Shown piece after piece: positions 1 to 5,995 of a stretch of 25,815 bases of DNA. The notes beneath the pieces are model-generated. The model was given only the letters and a program-made list of their open reading frames with translations, was not told the origin of the DNA and searched no databases. The stretch's first letter is position 1; the number at the start of each line of letters is the position of its first letter. The translations under genes were made by a program, and so were the position numbers. The stretch comes from an uncultured Flavobacteriales bacterium (GTDB lineage Bacteria > Bacteroidota > Bacteroidia > Flavobacteriales_E > Vicingaceae): the NCBI GenBank assembly GCA_937925525.1, contig CALALS010000117.1:1-25815 (forward strand). Reading direction: 5' to 3'.

Positions 1-29
1 CGTCTAAAAGGAACTTTATTAGGGTTTTT

Positions 30-42
30 GGTGCGAAGCACC
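30..42 (+). terminator. Small hairpin followed by T-rich tract
   Basis: GGTGC and GCACC pair around a 3-base loop. On the plus strand a T-rich stretch (TTTGTTTTTGTTTT) follows after three bases. It could terminate a plus-strand gene lying left of the window, convergent with the minus-strand train. The five-pair stem is short, so this is weak. Confidence 0.3.
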
Positions 43-85
43 TGGTTTGTTTTTGTTTTCATAGCATCAATTTAATTCAACAAAA

Positions 86-133
86 AAAGGGCGACTATTC
101 TTGTTCTGCATCAACAATTTATAGTCGCCCTTT
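86..133 (-). terminator. Strong terminator at the end of the minus-strand gene train
   Basis: AAAGGGCGACTAT (86-98) pairs perfectly with ATAGTCGCCCTTT (121-133), a 13-bp stem with a 22-base loop. Read on the minus strand the stem is followed by a run of Ts (82-88), as in an intrinsic terminator. It lies about 200 bases past the stop codon of the last minus-strand gene (341). The A-run on the other side also gives a T-run after the stem on the plus strand, so it may work in both directions. Confidence 0.75.
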
Positions 134-261
134 GTATAGAAAAACCACCTGCAGATAAGCAGGCAGAAGTTTTATTATCTACAAAATTGAGGATGCAGCT
201 CAATGTATTTGAAAGAACGTTTTCAGGTCCAATATTATATGTTTTCAACATTAAATCCAAC

Positions 262-270
262 TTTTCCACA
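262..270 (+). other. DnaA-box-like 9-mer
   Basis: TTTTCCACA matches the relaxed DnaA-box consensus TTWTNCACA exactly. It lies in AT-rich non-coding DNA next to a TTATTAAC repeat cluster. A single box is expected by chance fairly often, so this is only suggestive of an origin. Confidence 0.2.
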
Positions 271-292
271 ATTTACTTTTCGACCGATAATT

Positions 293-332
293 GTTAATAA
301 GGTGTTATTAACTGTTTTCAATCGTTATTAAC
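293..332. repeat. Inverted plus direct TTATTAAC repeat cluster
   Basis: GTTAATAA (293-300) and TTATTAAC (305-312) form a perfect 8-bp inverted repeat around GGTG. TTATTAAC recurs at 325-332, and the longer GTTATTAAC is a direct repeat at 304-312 and 324-332, offset by exactly 20 bp (about two helical turns). This geometry is typical of binding sites for a dimeric or repeat-binding protein. It lies between the stop codon at 341 and the terminator at 86-133. Confidence 0.5.
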
Positions 333-340
333 ACTGGTGT

Positions 341-664
341 TTACTTTGTTAAATACGTAGGTGGGTTATCTAGGCTAATGATGTTATCAACAACCGCAGA
401 TCCATTCTTCTCTACAACAAATCGAAATTGTCTATTTGGTAGAGAAGTTACTTGATATTTATATCCTCCGGAGTAAGTTCCCCCAACATTAGATCCGGCT
501 GTAATTGTTGACTTAACAATGTCAGCATTGTTGGTCCATGTCAATGACTGGCCAGGCACAATATTGATCACCTGAGCGTGCGGAAAGTATAAAAACTTTC
601 TGTACAAAATAACAATTACTGTTAGCACTACAGCCGCAATTAAGATCTTAATCCAAAGTTTCAT
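341..664 (-). CDS. Membrane-anchored beta-rich protein, 107 aa
   Basis: A hydrophobic helix spans about residues 5-21, followed by Tyr-Arg-Lys and a roughly 80-residue domain rich in Ser, Thr, Val and Gly with alternating hydrophobic residues, suggesting beta-strands. There are no cysteines and I do not recognise the family. It is the last gene of the long train, and its start overlaps the stop of the holin-like gene upstream (ATGA). The virion-membrane role is inferred from its many architecturally similar neighbours. Confidence 0.7.
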   Translation of the reverse strand: MKLWIKILIAAVVLTVIVILYRKFLYFPHAQVINIVPGQSLTWTNNADIVKSTITAGSNVGGTYSGGYKYQVTSLPNRQFRFVVEKNGSAVVDNIISLDNPPTYLTK

Positions 665-912
665 TTTTCTTCTAACTTTTTATCAATGGTTTTTTGCTTA
701 TCGTCCGATCCTTTTGAAGATCCAAAAAAGTATTGAATCAATGTAAGGCGCTCATTAATTAAAGCCGTTATAACGCTTCCAATGAGCCCAGACACAACGG
801 CAATAAGTGTTTTATCCTCCAGAATGACAATGAAAAACACATCCAGCACTATAAGAGCTATGATAACTGGCAAACTGTAACGCATTACAGCTGCAGCCAG
901 TCGTTCTTTCAT
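661..912 (-). CDS. Putative holin, two membrane helices
   Basis: This 83-residue protein has hydrophobic helices at about 12-31 and 35-52, then Tyr-Phe-Phe-Gly-Ser-Ser-Lys-Gly-Ser (about 61-69) and a charged, Lys-rich tail. An FGSS-x-GS motif after the last helix, followed by a lysine-rich tail, is characteristic of small phage holins of the three-TM/GTA-release type. Holins permeabilise the inner membrane so that an endolysin can reach the peptidoglycan, and this window encodes a CHAP endolysin (5188-5994). The ATG at 912 is preferred over longer reading-frame extensions, which run into the upstream gene. ATG 936 would add eight residues and overlap that gene's end. Confidence 0.65.
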   Translation of the reverse strand: MKERLAAAVMRYSLPVIIALIVLDVFFIVILEDKTLIAVVSGLIGSVITALINERLTLIQYFFGSSKGSDDKQKTIDKKLEEK

Positions 913-922
913 TTTTTCTGAA

Positions 923-1045
923 TTACACGTCTCCATCTTCAAAATCGATCGATTCTTTTTTTGCATAAGGATCCTTATTGCCGGCAATGAAAATGTACAC
1001 GACAATCAATGCAACGATAATAAGGAAAACCCAAAATGTTTTCAT
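923..1045 (-). CDS. Tiny single-pass membrane protein, 40 aa
   Basis: The ORF runs from ATG at 1045 to TAA at 923-925. Residues 3-21 are a continuous hydrophobic helix, followed by an acidic tail ending Glu-Asp-Gly-Asp-Val. It fills exactly the space between two other genes: its ATG shares one base with the upstream stop (TAATG), and the holin-like gene follows 10 bases later. That fit and the helix are the evidence that it is real. Function is unknown. Confidence 0.65.
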   Translation of the reverse strand: MKTFWVFLIIVALIVVYIFIAGNKDPYAKKESIDFEDGDV

Positions 1046-1380
1046 TAATTGGCGTAGAATTCAGCTGGCATTGATACTCCAGTATGTACTGGGGCCGGTT
1101 CAGCTATTCCATTGGCGAAATCTTCTGCCCCGTCACCAAACATGGCTTCCATTTCTGCAGATGGAAGATATGCCGTTGGCATTTGTTCCATTTCGCCTCC
1201 AATTCCGTTAGTTCCGCCCATGTCAATTGGTGGCTTAGTAGTAGGGTAAGCTCCAGCGGCACCGCCATTTTGAGTACGTGTTACGGCATTTTTCTTACGT
1301 TGGTAAGATCTGTAGTTCATTATCCCTAAAACGACTGCCAGGGCTACTACTAAAATGATTAGAATTGTCTGTGTTTTCAT
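1045..1380 (-). CDS. Single-pass membrane protein with Gly/Pro/Met-rich tail, 111 aa
   Basis: Residues 4-21 form the membrane helix, followed by an Arg-Lys-Lys patch at about 28-30. The rest (about 35-111) is rich in Gly, Ala, Pro, Met and Glu with no cysteine and looks flexible rather than folded. No family is recognised. It is spaced six bases from the upstream gene and overlaps the downstream 40-aa gene by one base. Confidence 0.7.
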   Translation of the reverse strand: MKTQTILIILVVALAVVLGIMNYRSYQRKKNAVTRTQNGGAAGAYPTTKPPIDMGGTNGIGGEMEQMPTAYLPSAEMEAMFGDGAEDFANGIAEPAPVHTGVSMPAEFYAN

Positions 1381-1386
1381 AGTTTA

Positions 1387-1638
1387 TTAATTATTCTTCT
1401 TGTATTCGTCACAAGGAATGGTTGTTCTTAAATATTCGCACGGTTCTTTCTCGCATGGTACCGGTATAGATACAAAACAAGAAGAAGCGGTGCTATAGGT
1501 TGGTTCAAACCGAGCTTTTACTTGCGGAATCATCATACATAGTTTACCTGGTTCATCTGCTTCCATGCAGCTCCTAAAAATGAGGTACACTAAAAGCCCG
1601 ATTATAACCAGGAACAATATGACATTCCAAATCTTCAT
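1387..1638 (-). CDS. Single-pass membrane protein with six cysteines, 83 aa
   Basis: A helix at about 4-22 is followed by a 60-residue domain with cysteines at 24, 34, 54, 62, 67 and 76. Six cysteines in so short a domain suggest disulfides or metal binding. Its start lies one base from the stop of the upstream gene (1640). It belongs to the run of cysteine-containing anchored proteins at 1387-3414 but lacks the CxCE motif of its neighbours. Confidence 0.7.
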   Translation of the reverse strand: MKIWNVILFLVIIGLLVYLIFRSCMEADEPGKLCMMIPQVKARFEPTYSTASSCFVSIPVPCEKEPCEYLRTTIPCDEYKKNN

Positions 1639-1639
1639 T

Positions 1640-2032
1640 TTATACTACCAAATAGTTTAATGCCTGCGGACACATATCGCGCAATTCGTTTTTGATCCAA
1701 ATTCGCTTTACCAAGCCTTTTTTAGCTCTTTTCAATTCTTTCCATTGATCAATCATACTCACTACCATTGTGTTATTCAAACAGGTAGTTCCGATCGGGG
1801 CCGATCCGCTTACGACTGGCGGAGTGGTTCCCGTATCTGTAGGTGCAATGATCGTTTCAACTGCCGGATTTTGATTTTCTGTTGGAAAAGGAACAAAATC
1901 TGGCTCCGTTGTAATTACATCTTGATCAACCTGAGCTTTTACTTCTTCTGCAGCTTGTCTTTTTTTCAAAATCACTGCTACGATAATGATGAGAAGTAGA
2001 GCTCCTATTATAAATGGTAATGCTTTTTTCAT
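1640..2032 (-). CDS. Single-pass membrane protein, distant CxC-family relative, 130 aa
   Basis: Helix at about 5-22 and a Lys-Lys-Arg stop, then a long acidic, Pro/Thr-rich linker (30-80) and a C-terminal helical segment bounded by Cys84 and Cys121. Two cysteines enclosing about 36 residues with a Lys-rich helix between resemble the spacing of the next three proteins upstream. The doubled CxC pairs are reduced to single cysteines. I read it as a diverged member of that paralogue set. Confidence 0.65.
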   Translation of the reverse strand: MKKALPFIIGALLLIIIVAVILKKRQAAEEVKAQVDQDVITTEPDFVPFPTENQNPAVETIIAPTDTGTTPPVVSGSAPIGTTCLNNTMVVSMIDQWKELKRAKKGLVKRIWIKNELRDMCPQALNYLVV

Positions 2033-2035
2033 TGG

Positions 2036-2431
2036 TTAAAGTTTTATGCAAGAACATTCTTCAAGTAATTGTGCTTTCAATTGAGGCTTTAGAGAGCTCC
2101 AAGGAAAACCAAAATCAGGCATTTGATTGTAAGAAGCAATTTTTTCCTGTATTTGGGGGTCATGTTCACATGCGCATTCAGATTCTTCTAAAGTGGTTCC
2201 AACAAATTCTCCGCTTGCAATGTAACAAGTTACTTCTCCTGTTCTCCCGTCCACTTTTTTCATATATCCTGGAGGGCACGCTTGAGTAGCTACAGGCGCA
2301 ACAAAACCTTCGACAGAAGGCTGGGATGTAGGTTCTACACTTTTTTGCCTATTTTTTTTCTTAGAAAAAATAACGATCAAAGCAATAATCGCTAAAATTC
2401 CAACAATGATCCATGGCCATGCTTTTTTCAT
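2036..2431 (-). CDS. CxC-family membrane protein, 131 aa
   Basis: The N-terminus (MKKAWPWIIVGILAI) closely matches those of the two upstream genes, with a helix at 5-22 and a KKKNRQK stop. An extra cysteine pair (52, 69) precedes the shared C-terminal module: C-A-C-E (86-89), DPQIQEKI, an aromatic/Pro-rich middle, then C-S-C (126-128) near the C-terminus. Two CxC pairs about 35-40 residues apart could form disulfides or bind a metal. The gene sits four bases from its downstream neighbour. Confidence 0.75.
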   Translation of the reverse strand: MKKAWPWIIVGILAIIALIVIFSKKKNRQKSVEPTSQPSVEGFVAPVATQACPPGYMKKVDGRTGEVTCYIASGEFVGTTLEESECACEHDPQIQEKIASYNQMPDFGFPWSSLKPQLKAQLLEECSCIKL

Positions 2432-2437
2432 ATTCTT

Positions 2438-2752
2438 TTAAAGTTGTGCGCAGGGGCAAAGCTCCTTAACGCGGTTGTACATATCTTGTTTATAAGGAAA
2501 GTCAGGATGCATGTTTTGATATGCAGTAATTCCTTCCTGTATATCAGCTCGTTTTTCACAGTCACACGTATCTACCGGTACTACCTGTTTTCCGGATGTT
2601 GCGGCCGGCTGACTTCCAAACCCTCCGGATCCATTTGTGACCATTTCTTCAATCGCTTTCTGATCAGCTGCTTGGTTTCTTTTTTTAGCGTAGATCAGCG
2701 CAATTACTAAGATTAGTATGCCTACAATGATATATGGTAAATACTTTTTCAT
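2438..2752 (-). CDS. CxC-family membrane protein, 104 aa
   Basis: Membrane helix at about 5-22 with the MKKYLPYIIVGIL start shared with its neighbours, then a Gly/Ser linker. The C-terminal module has C-D-C-E (63-66), an IQEGI segment, an HPDFPY segment and C-P-C (99-101). This is the shortest and probably most minimal family member. Its start overlaps the upstream stop (ATGA), consistent with coupled translation of tandem duplicates. Confidence 0.75.
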   Translation of the reverse strand: MKKYLPYIIVGILILVIALIYAKKRNQAADQKAIEEMVTNGSGGFGSQPAATSGKQVVPVDTCDCEKRADIQEGITAYQNMHPDFPYKQDMYNRVKELCPCAQL

Positions 2753-3126
2753 GAGTTTGGTGTTATGTCAACGCATGGACACGATTCTTTAATAGCGTTG
2801 TATGCCACTGCTCTCATGGCCATTCCGCTGATCAATCTTGGTAATGCTTTTAGATCTTTAATTGCTGTTTGTATTAATGGATCCTGTTCGCATCCACAAA
2901 ATCCATTTGAATTATCGTAAACTGTTCCGGAAGGCTCCACGCCATACATTTCAGCTAATGAAGGAAAAGGTTGTTTCGCGGTTTCTCCAAAAGTTTCTTG
3001 AGGAACTTCTGCAGAAGCGCCAGTAGACAATGCAGCATTTTTTGCCTGGTTGTGCTTTTTAGCAAACACAACAACCACTGCTAAAAGCAGGATCCCAACA
3101 ATGATATATGGCAGATATCCTTTCAT
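2749..3126 (-). CDS. CxC-family membrane protein, 125 aa
   Basis: The N-terminus MKGYLPYIIVGILLL is nearly identical to the 2438-2752 protein. After the helix (5-21) and a Lys-Lys-His stop comes a variable linker of about 50 residues, then C-G-C-E (77-80), DPLIQTAI and C-P-C (116-118). Anchor and cysteine module are conserved while the linker is not, as expected for tandem duplicates diverging in the exposed part. Confidence 0.75.
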   Translation of the reverse strand: MKGYLPYIIVGILLLAVVVVFAKKHNQAKNAALSTGASAEVPQETFGETAKQPFPSLAEMYGVEPSGTVYDNSNGFCGCEQDPLIQTAIKDLKALPRLISGMAMRAVAYNAIKESCPCVDITPNS

Positions 3127-3414
3127 TTAAAACCCGTAATCAGAACATTTGATTTTGTACGTGTCCTCAACATATTTTCTTTTAGCTGGTTCATCACAAT
3201 AACGCTCCAACTTTACCAGTTGAATTTGAGTGAGGGCCGGAATTGTGCCCCCAGTTGAAGTTTCTACTGGTCCGCCGGTACCTATTAATCCAAGTGGATC
3301 CTCTCCTGGAGCCGGCTGTCTATTTTTAAAGTTTCTTTTAATTAAGAAAACCGCAATTGCTGTAATGACAGCAATCACCAAAAGAATGATCAATATCGTT
3401 TTACCCTTTTTCAT
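3127..3414 (-). CDS. Single-pass membrane protein with terminal Cys pair, 95 aa
   Basis: Helix at about 6-25, then a KRNFKNR basic stop, a Pro/Gly-rich linker (33-62) and a C-terminal segment with Cys73 and Cys90. It is adjacent to the CxC family and ends one base before the next gene begins. It may be an extreme derivative of that family, but the CxC motif is absent. Confidence 0.7.
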   Translation of the reverse strand: MKKGKTILIILLVIAVITAIAVFLIKRNFKNRQPAPGEDPLGLIGTGGPVETSTGGTIPALTQIQLVKLERYCDEPAKRKYVEDTYKIKCSDYGF

Positions 3415-3500
3415 AAGTTCCTTACAAGTGTTCTAAAAACCAGAATTATCACTCCCAATAGAAGTGCAATTTGAAGTATTCCAACTGTCGTCTGATTCAT
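3411..3500 (-). CDS. Minimal membrane peptide, 29 aa
   Basis: ATG at 3500 to TGA at 3411-3413. The product is essentially one membrane helix (about 6-22) with Arg at 23 and 27 and no ectodomain. Its start shares a base with the upstream stop (TAATG), and its stop overlaps the next start (ATGA). Both junctions are coupled, which is the main argument that so small an ORF is translated. Function is unknown. Confidence 0.6.
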   Translation of the reverse strand: MNQTTVGILQIALLLGVIILVFRTLVRNL

Positions 3501-3835
3501 TATCTCAAAATTTTACGTCTTATATAGATTCCGGCCCAATCTGGATATCCGGAATATTCTTTCAAATTGTTTGGATCTACAGATCCTTTTAAATATCCTG
3601 CAGTATTAAATGCAACGCATTCCGGAATTTTGTTACATGCTTCTTTTAACGCACTAACATTACCTTCATATTCCGGAAGATGCACAATATCACTTCCAGG
3701 CGAATCCATTTGTCTAAAGAACTGATATCTTACAAACAAACCACCTTTAACACGTCTGCGCGTGGCCATCCACCATATAAGGAAAATGGCTCCGGCAATA
3801 ATCAAAATGATAATTAGGCCTTTTGGCAGCTTCAT
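3500..3835 (-). CDS. Membrane-anchored PAN/apple-like domain protein, 111 aa
   Basis: A helix (5-23) is followed by an Arg-Arg-Arg stop. The ectodomain has a DSPGSDI segment (44-50), Cys67 and Cys73 around Ile-Pro-Glu, then Ala-Phe-Asn-Thr-Ala-Gly-Tyr-Leu-Lys (75-83) and a C-terminal Tyr-rich strand. The order 'D-x-PGxDI ... C-x5-C-x-x-FNT-x-G-x-LK' is typical of PAN-like domains, which bind carbohydrate or protein. A receptor- or wall-binding role would fit but is inference. Confidence 0.65.
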   Translation of the reverse strand: MKLPKGLIIILIIAGAIFLIWWMATRRRVKGGLFVRYQFFRQMDSPGSDIVHLPEYEGNVSALKEACNKIPECVAFNTAGYLKGSVDPNNLKEYSGYPDWAGIYIRRKILR

Positions 3836-4467
3836 ATTTTGTTCTTTAAAATGGCATGGACCTTTGGTGTGATCACACGCCCGTTACTATCTATATCGTA
3901 ATAGGTTTTGCTAACACTATTACTTACATTTCCTCCAATGGTGACAACACGATTGTTTCTGCGATCGATATCTACTACAATGTCACAATGACTTTTGTAA
4001 GTGTAGTCGCTGTCGTATGTCACGCCGCTCTGTCGTGGATAACAAACCAAATCACCAATGCGAACTGGTTTTTCTTCTGGCCGATATCCGATTAGAGCTC
4101 CGGAACGTTTTCCGGATTTTCTGTTTGCTATTGCATCCCGTATATAGGTGCTATGACTGGCAGAATAAGGGAACTTTTGCTTTGCTCCGGAAGAATTAAA
4201 AAGCCACGAAATAAAGGCTGCAGACCAGGCTTGACTAGATCCATAATCAGGAGCTCCAGCTGCCCTCCAATATTTGCTCAGCTCTGTTCGCATTGCGGAG
4301 CTGCTTTCTTTGGTCTGACCAAAATTCCAGTTGGCGTGTTCAGCTAAAGCGAGATCTGCTAATTTTCTTCTCCAACGTCTTTTGTGAGTGAGAAGAAAAA
4401 TGATAATGATCAATGCAATGACAATAACCACTATCCAAAACATGCGCTTTGAACCGAATATCTTCAT
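3832..4467 (-). CDS. Membrane-anchored DUF2272-like putative peptidoglycan hydrolase, 211 aa
   Basis: A helix at about 9-27 and a very basic stop (HKRRWRRK) precede a domain of about 170 residues. It shows a WSAAFISW segment (81-88), a S-x-S-H-S-x-Y-I segment (His105), an IGDLVCY strand (137-143), S-H-C-D-I-V-V (His160) and a Gly-Gly-Asn turn (178-180). That order matches DUF2272, a family related to NlpC/P60 and CHAP peptidases in which Ser replaces the usual nucleophilic Cys before the helix. Likely role: wall binding or local peptidoglycan opening at entry or exit. Without the Cys the activity is uncertain. Confidence 0.65.
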   Translation of the reverse strand: MKIFGSKRMFWIVVIVIALIIIIFLLTHKRRWRRKLADLALAEHANWNFGQTKESSSAMRTELSKYWRAAGAPDYGSSQAWSAAFISWLFNSSGAKQKFPYSASHSTYIRDAIANRKSGKRSGALIGYRPEEKPVRIGDLVCYPRQSGVTYDSDYTYKSHCDIVVDIDRRNNRVVTIGGNVSNSVSKTYYDIDSNGRVITPKVHAILKNKI

Positions 4468-4469
4468 TC

Positions 4470-4586
4470 TTATTCCACAGTTGCCATTGGTTTAGTAGCC
4501 ATTTTCTGTAGGTAACTTATAGTTAGTCCCTGCAGCACAATAGCGACAACCAATAGTCCGATAATGATATAATATCTACCAGCCAT
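4470..4586 (-). CDS. Tiny single-pass membrane protein, 38 aa
   Basis: ATG at 4586, TAA at 4470-4472. A short basic N-terminus (MAGRYY) precedes a helix at about 7-24 and a short polar tail with two Lys. It fills the gap between the basic 34-aa gene (two bases away) and the DUF2272-like gene. Unknown function. Confidence 0.6.
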   Translation of the reverse strand: MAGRYYIIIGLLVVAIVLQGLTISYLQKMATKPMATVE

Positions 4587-4588
4587 TT

Positions 4589-4693
4589 TTACTTTTTCAA
4601 TTTTCTTCGGTGCCCTTTCACCTTAACTTTTTTCCCTTTTTTAGTCTTGCGTTTGTGGGATTTTACATTGCAAGATCCTTTCTTGTATGCCAT
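4589..4693 (-). CDS. Very basic 34-aa protein, possible nucleic-acid condensing peptide
   Basis: ATG at 4693, TAA at 4589-4591. More than half of the residues are Lys, Arg or His (for example KSHKRKTKKGKKVKVKGHRR), with one cysteine and almost no acidic residues. Such protamine-like peptides occur in some tailless phages and adenoviruses, where they neutralise packaged DNA. It is also reminiscent of a short ribosomal L36-like peptide but lacks the zinc-ligand pattern. It is the only tiny gene in this cluster without a membrane helix. Confidence 0.6.
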   Translation of the reverse strand: MAYKKGSCNVKSHKRKTKKGKKVKVKGHRRKLKK

Positions 4694-4696
4694 GTC

Positions 4697-4834
4697 TTAA
4701 ATGCTTTTAGACAAGAAACCTACTCCGAATGCAATGCCGAAAATGACCAATAAAATGATCAGGACAATAAATATTGCCTGGCCAGGGTTTTTGATCGTAT
4801 GTCTCGCAGTTTCACCTTCGCGGATCTCTATCAT
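4697..4834 (-). CDS. Tiny single-pass membrane protein, 45 aa
   Basis: ATG at 4834, TAA at 4697-4699. Unlike most neighbours it has a polar 18-residue N-terminus (MIEIREGETARHTIKN) before the helix (about 20-41), so the exposed part is mostly N-terminal. It lies three bases from the basic-peptide gene. Function is unknown. Confidence 0.6.
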   Translation of the reverse strand: MIEIREGETARHTIKNPGQAIFIVLIILLVIFGIAFGVGFLSKSI

Positions 4835-4862
4835 CTTAGTTATTTACTTAGTTACTACTTAG

Positions 4863-4997
4863 TTACTCAGTTTCAGATCCTTGACATTCAGCCAATTTTG
4901 CTTCTGCAACTTTTCTTTTTTTGCGGTTTACATACCACATTACTCCTAGTACAATTACCAGAAGAAACATACCGCCAAAGCCAATTTTTAAAGCCAT
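4863..4997 (-). CDS. Tiny single-pass membrane protein, 44 aa
   Basis: ATG at 4997, TAA at 4863-4865. Helix at about 5-22, then Asn-Arg-Lys-Lys-Arg-Lys and an acidic tail with one Cys. It sits three bases from the upstream gene. The 28-base gap downstream contains repeated CTTAGTTAC-like copies whose purpose is unclear. Confidence 0.6.
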   Translation of the reverse strand: MALKIGFGGMFLLVIVLGVMWYVNRKKRKVAEAKLAECQGSETE

Positions 4998-5000
4998 AAT

Positions 5001-5186
5001 CTATGTATTAGTTTCACTTAATTTTTGTTCTAATTCTGCGTTTTTAGCGCATTCTTCAAGTCCGGCCATGCCGCACTTAGTTAGTTCTTTTGCCAAATCG
5101 TCACACTTTTTGGCCAGGTAGAAACTGTACCCAACATAAAAGATGATGATAAGCACCAGTATGATCGTAGTTGTCTTATTGTTCAT
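5001..5186 (-). CDS. Small membrane protein with three-Cys helical tail, 61 aa
   Basis: Helix at about 7-24, then a Lys-Lys stop and a heptad-like helical tail with Cys at 28, 38 and 46 (KKCDDLAKELTKCG...ECAKNAELEQKL). The design resembles Rz1/spanin-like or disulfide-linked coiled-coil peptides, and the gene directly follows the endolysin gene with a one-base gap. A spanin subunit is possible, but there is no lipobox, so this is not claimed. Confidence 0.65.
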   Translation of the reverse strand: MNNKTTTIILVLIIIFYVGYSFYLAKKCDDLAKELTKCGMAGLEECAKNAELEQKLSETNT

Positions 5187-5187
5187 C

Positions 5188-5994
5188 TTAAATATCTAAA
5201 GTCAAAACATCCAGCTTTTGAGTATGGAAATTGCGTTTTCTTTTCACGAATTCATAACCCTCTCTGGATCCTTCATCATTTGTATTTCCCTCAGCTGTCA
5301 CAAAATGATCTTCATGAACTTCTAAAATTAGAGCGCAGTGCGTCCAATCAGTAGGGGTTTTTGAAACCTGCAGAAGATCTCCAGGTTTAACTTGTTCATA
5401 TAGATCTGATATGCTCAGCTTACGCAGATCCTTATTTCGGATGAGCGTTTTATTTTTCTTTGCATGTTCTCCCATCACATCACAGCTGTATGTATTAGGA
5501 TAAAAGTCAGTGAACTTTTTGAAGTGAGCTGACAATGCCTGATCAATAACTGTTAAAGCAGATCCTACGCACCACGCCCATGGATTGCCGTCATGGCCTC
5601 CCATGTATGCGCGTACCCATGGCCCTTCATTTTTATTGTTGAGCTCTCTGGGATGAGCTCTTAAATGATTCATGGCTACTTTAATAATCGTATCGCGTGG
5701 ATCTTTGCATTTATAAGCGCTCATGAACGCTTCTTTCATGGGCAAACATAAATGCGACCAGGTTTCAGGATCTACCTGGCCATTCACTACCAATTTATTT
5801 TTCTTTTGGAATGCCTTAACTGCTTTTTGAGTTTTTGGCCCAAAATCTCCATCAATTGCAATAATTGGCTTTGACTGATGCGGCTCATGGTTAAGACAGA
5901 TCCATTCTTGAACCTTTTCAACTTCATGGCCTTTATCTCCTTTTTTCAAAGGAGTTTCCAGTTTCAATTCTTTTTTATAATCTCGTTTTATCAT
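5188..5994 (-). CDS. Endolysin: peptidoglycan-binding domain plus CHAP amidase/endopeptidase
   Basis: This 268-residue protein has no signal peptide or membrane helix. Residues about 14-82 are a PG_binding_1 domain (LKKGDKGHEVEKVQ ... IDGDFGPKTQKAVKAFQ ... VDPETW). Residues about 125-268 are a CHAP-type cysteine peptidase with Cys142 in a WAWCVGSAL helix start, His219 in a THCALILEV strand and Glu235/Asn237 in AEGNT. It should cleave host peptidoglycan for lysis or entry. The ATG at 5994 follows the upstream stop (5996) by one base. A longer reading frame to 6183 would overlap the upstream membrane protein and is rejected. The holin-like gene at 661-912 is its likely partner. Confidence 0.85.
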   Translation of the reverse strand: MIKRDYKKELKLETPLKKGDKGHEVEKVQEWICLNHEPHQSKPIIAIDGDFGPKTQKAVKAFQKKNKLVVNGQVDPETWSHLCLPMKEAFMSAYKCKDPRDTIIKVAMNHLRAHPRELNNKNEGPWVRAYMGGHDGNPWAWCVGSALTVIDQALSAHFKKFTDFYPNTYSCDVMGEHAKKNKTLIRNKDLRKLSISDLYEQVKPGDLLQVSKTPTDWTHCALILEVHEDHFVTAEGNTNDEGSREGYEFVKRKRNFHTQKLDVLTLDI

Positions 5995-5995
5995 A

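Larger units (their letters stand above)
1..340. other. Intergenic region with repeats, no gene
   Basis: I find no supportable coding region here. The stretch lies beyond the last gene of the minus-strand train and holds a strong hairpin terminator (86-133), a small hairpin near the left edge (30-42), a DnaA-box-like 9-mer (262-270) and a cluster of TTATTAAC repeats (293-332). The AT-richness and repeats could mark a regulatory site, an origin or a junction between gene blocks. The sequence alone does not decide this. Confidence 0.6.

Noticed and set aside
4836..4870. CTTAGTTAC-like short repeats
   Set aside because: Only about three imperfect copies across a 28-base gap and the adjoining gene ends; too short to call a functional element.
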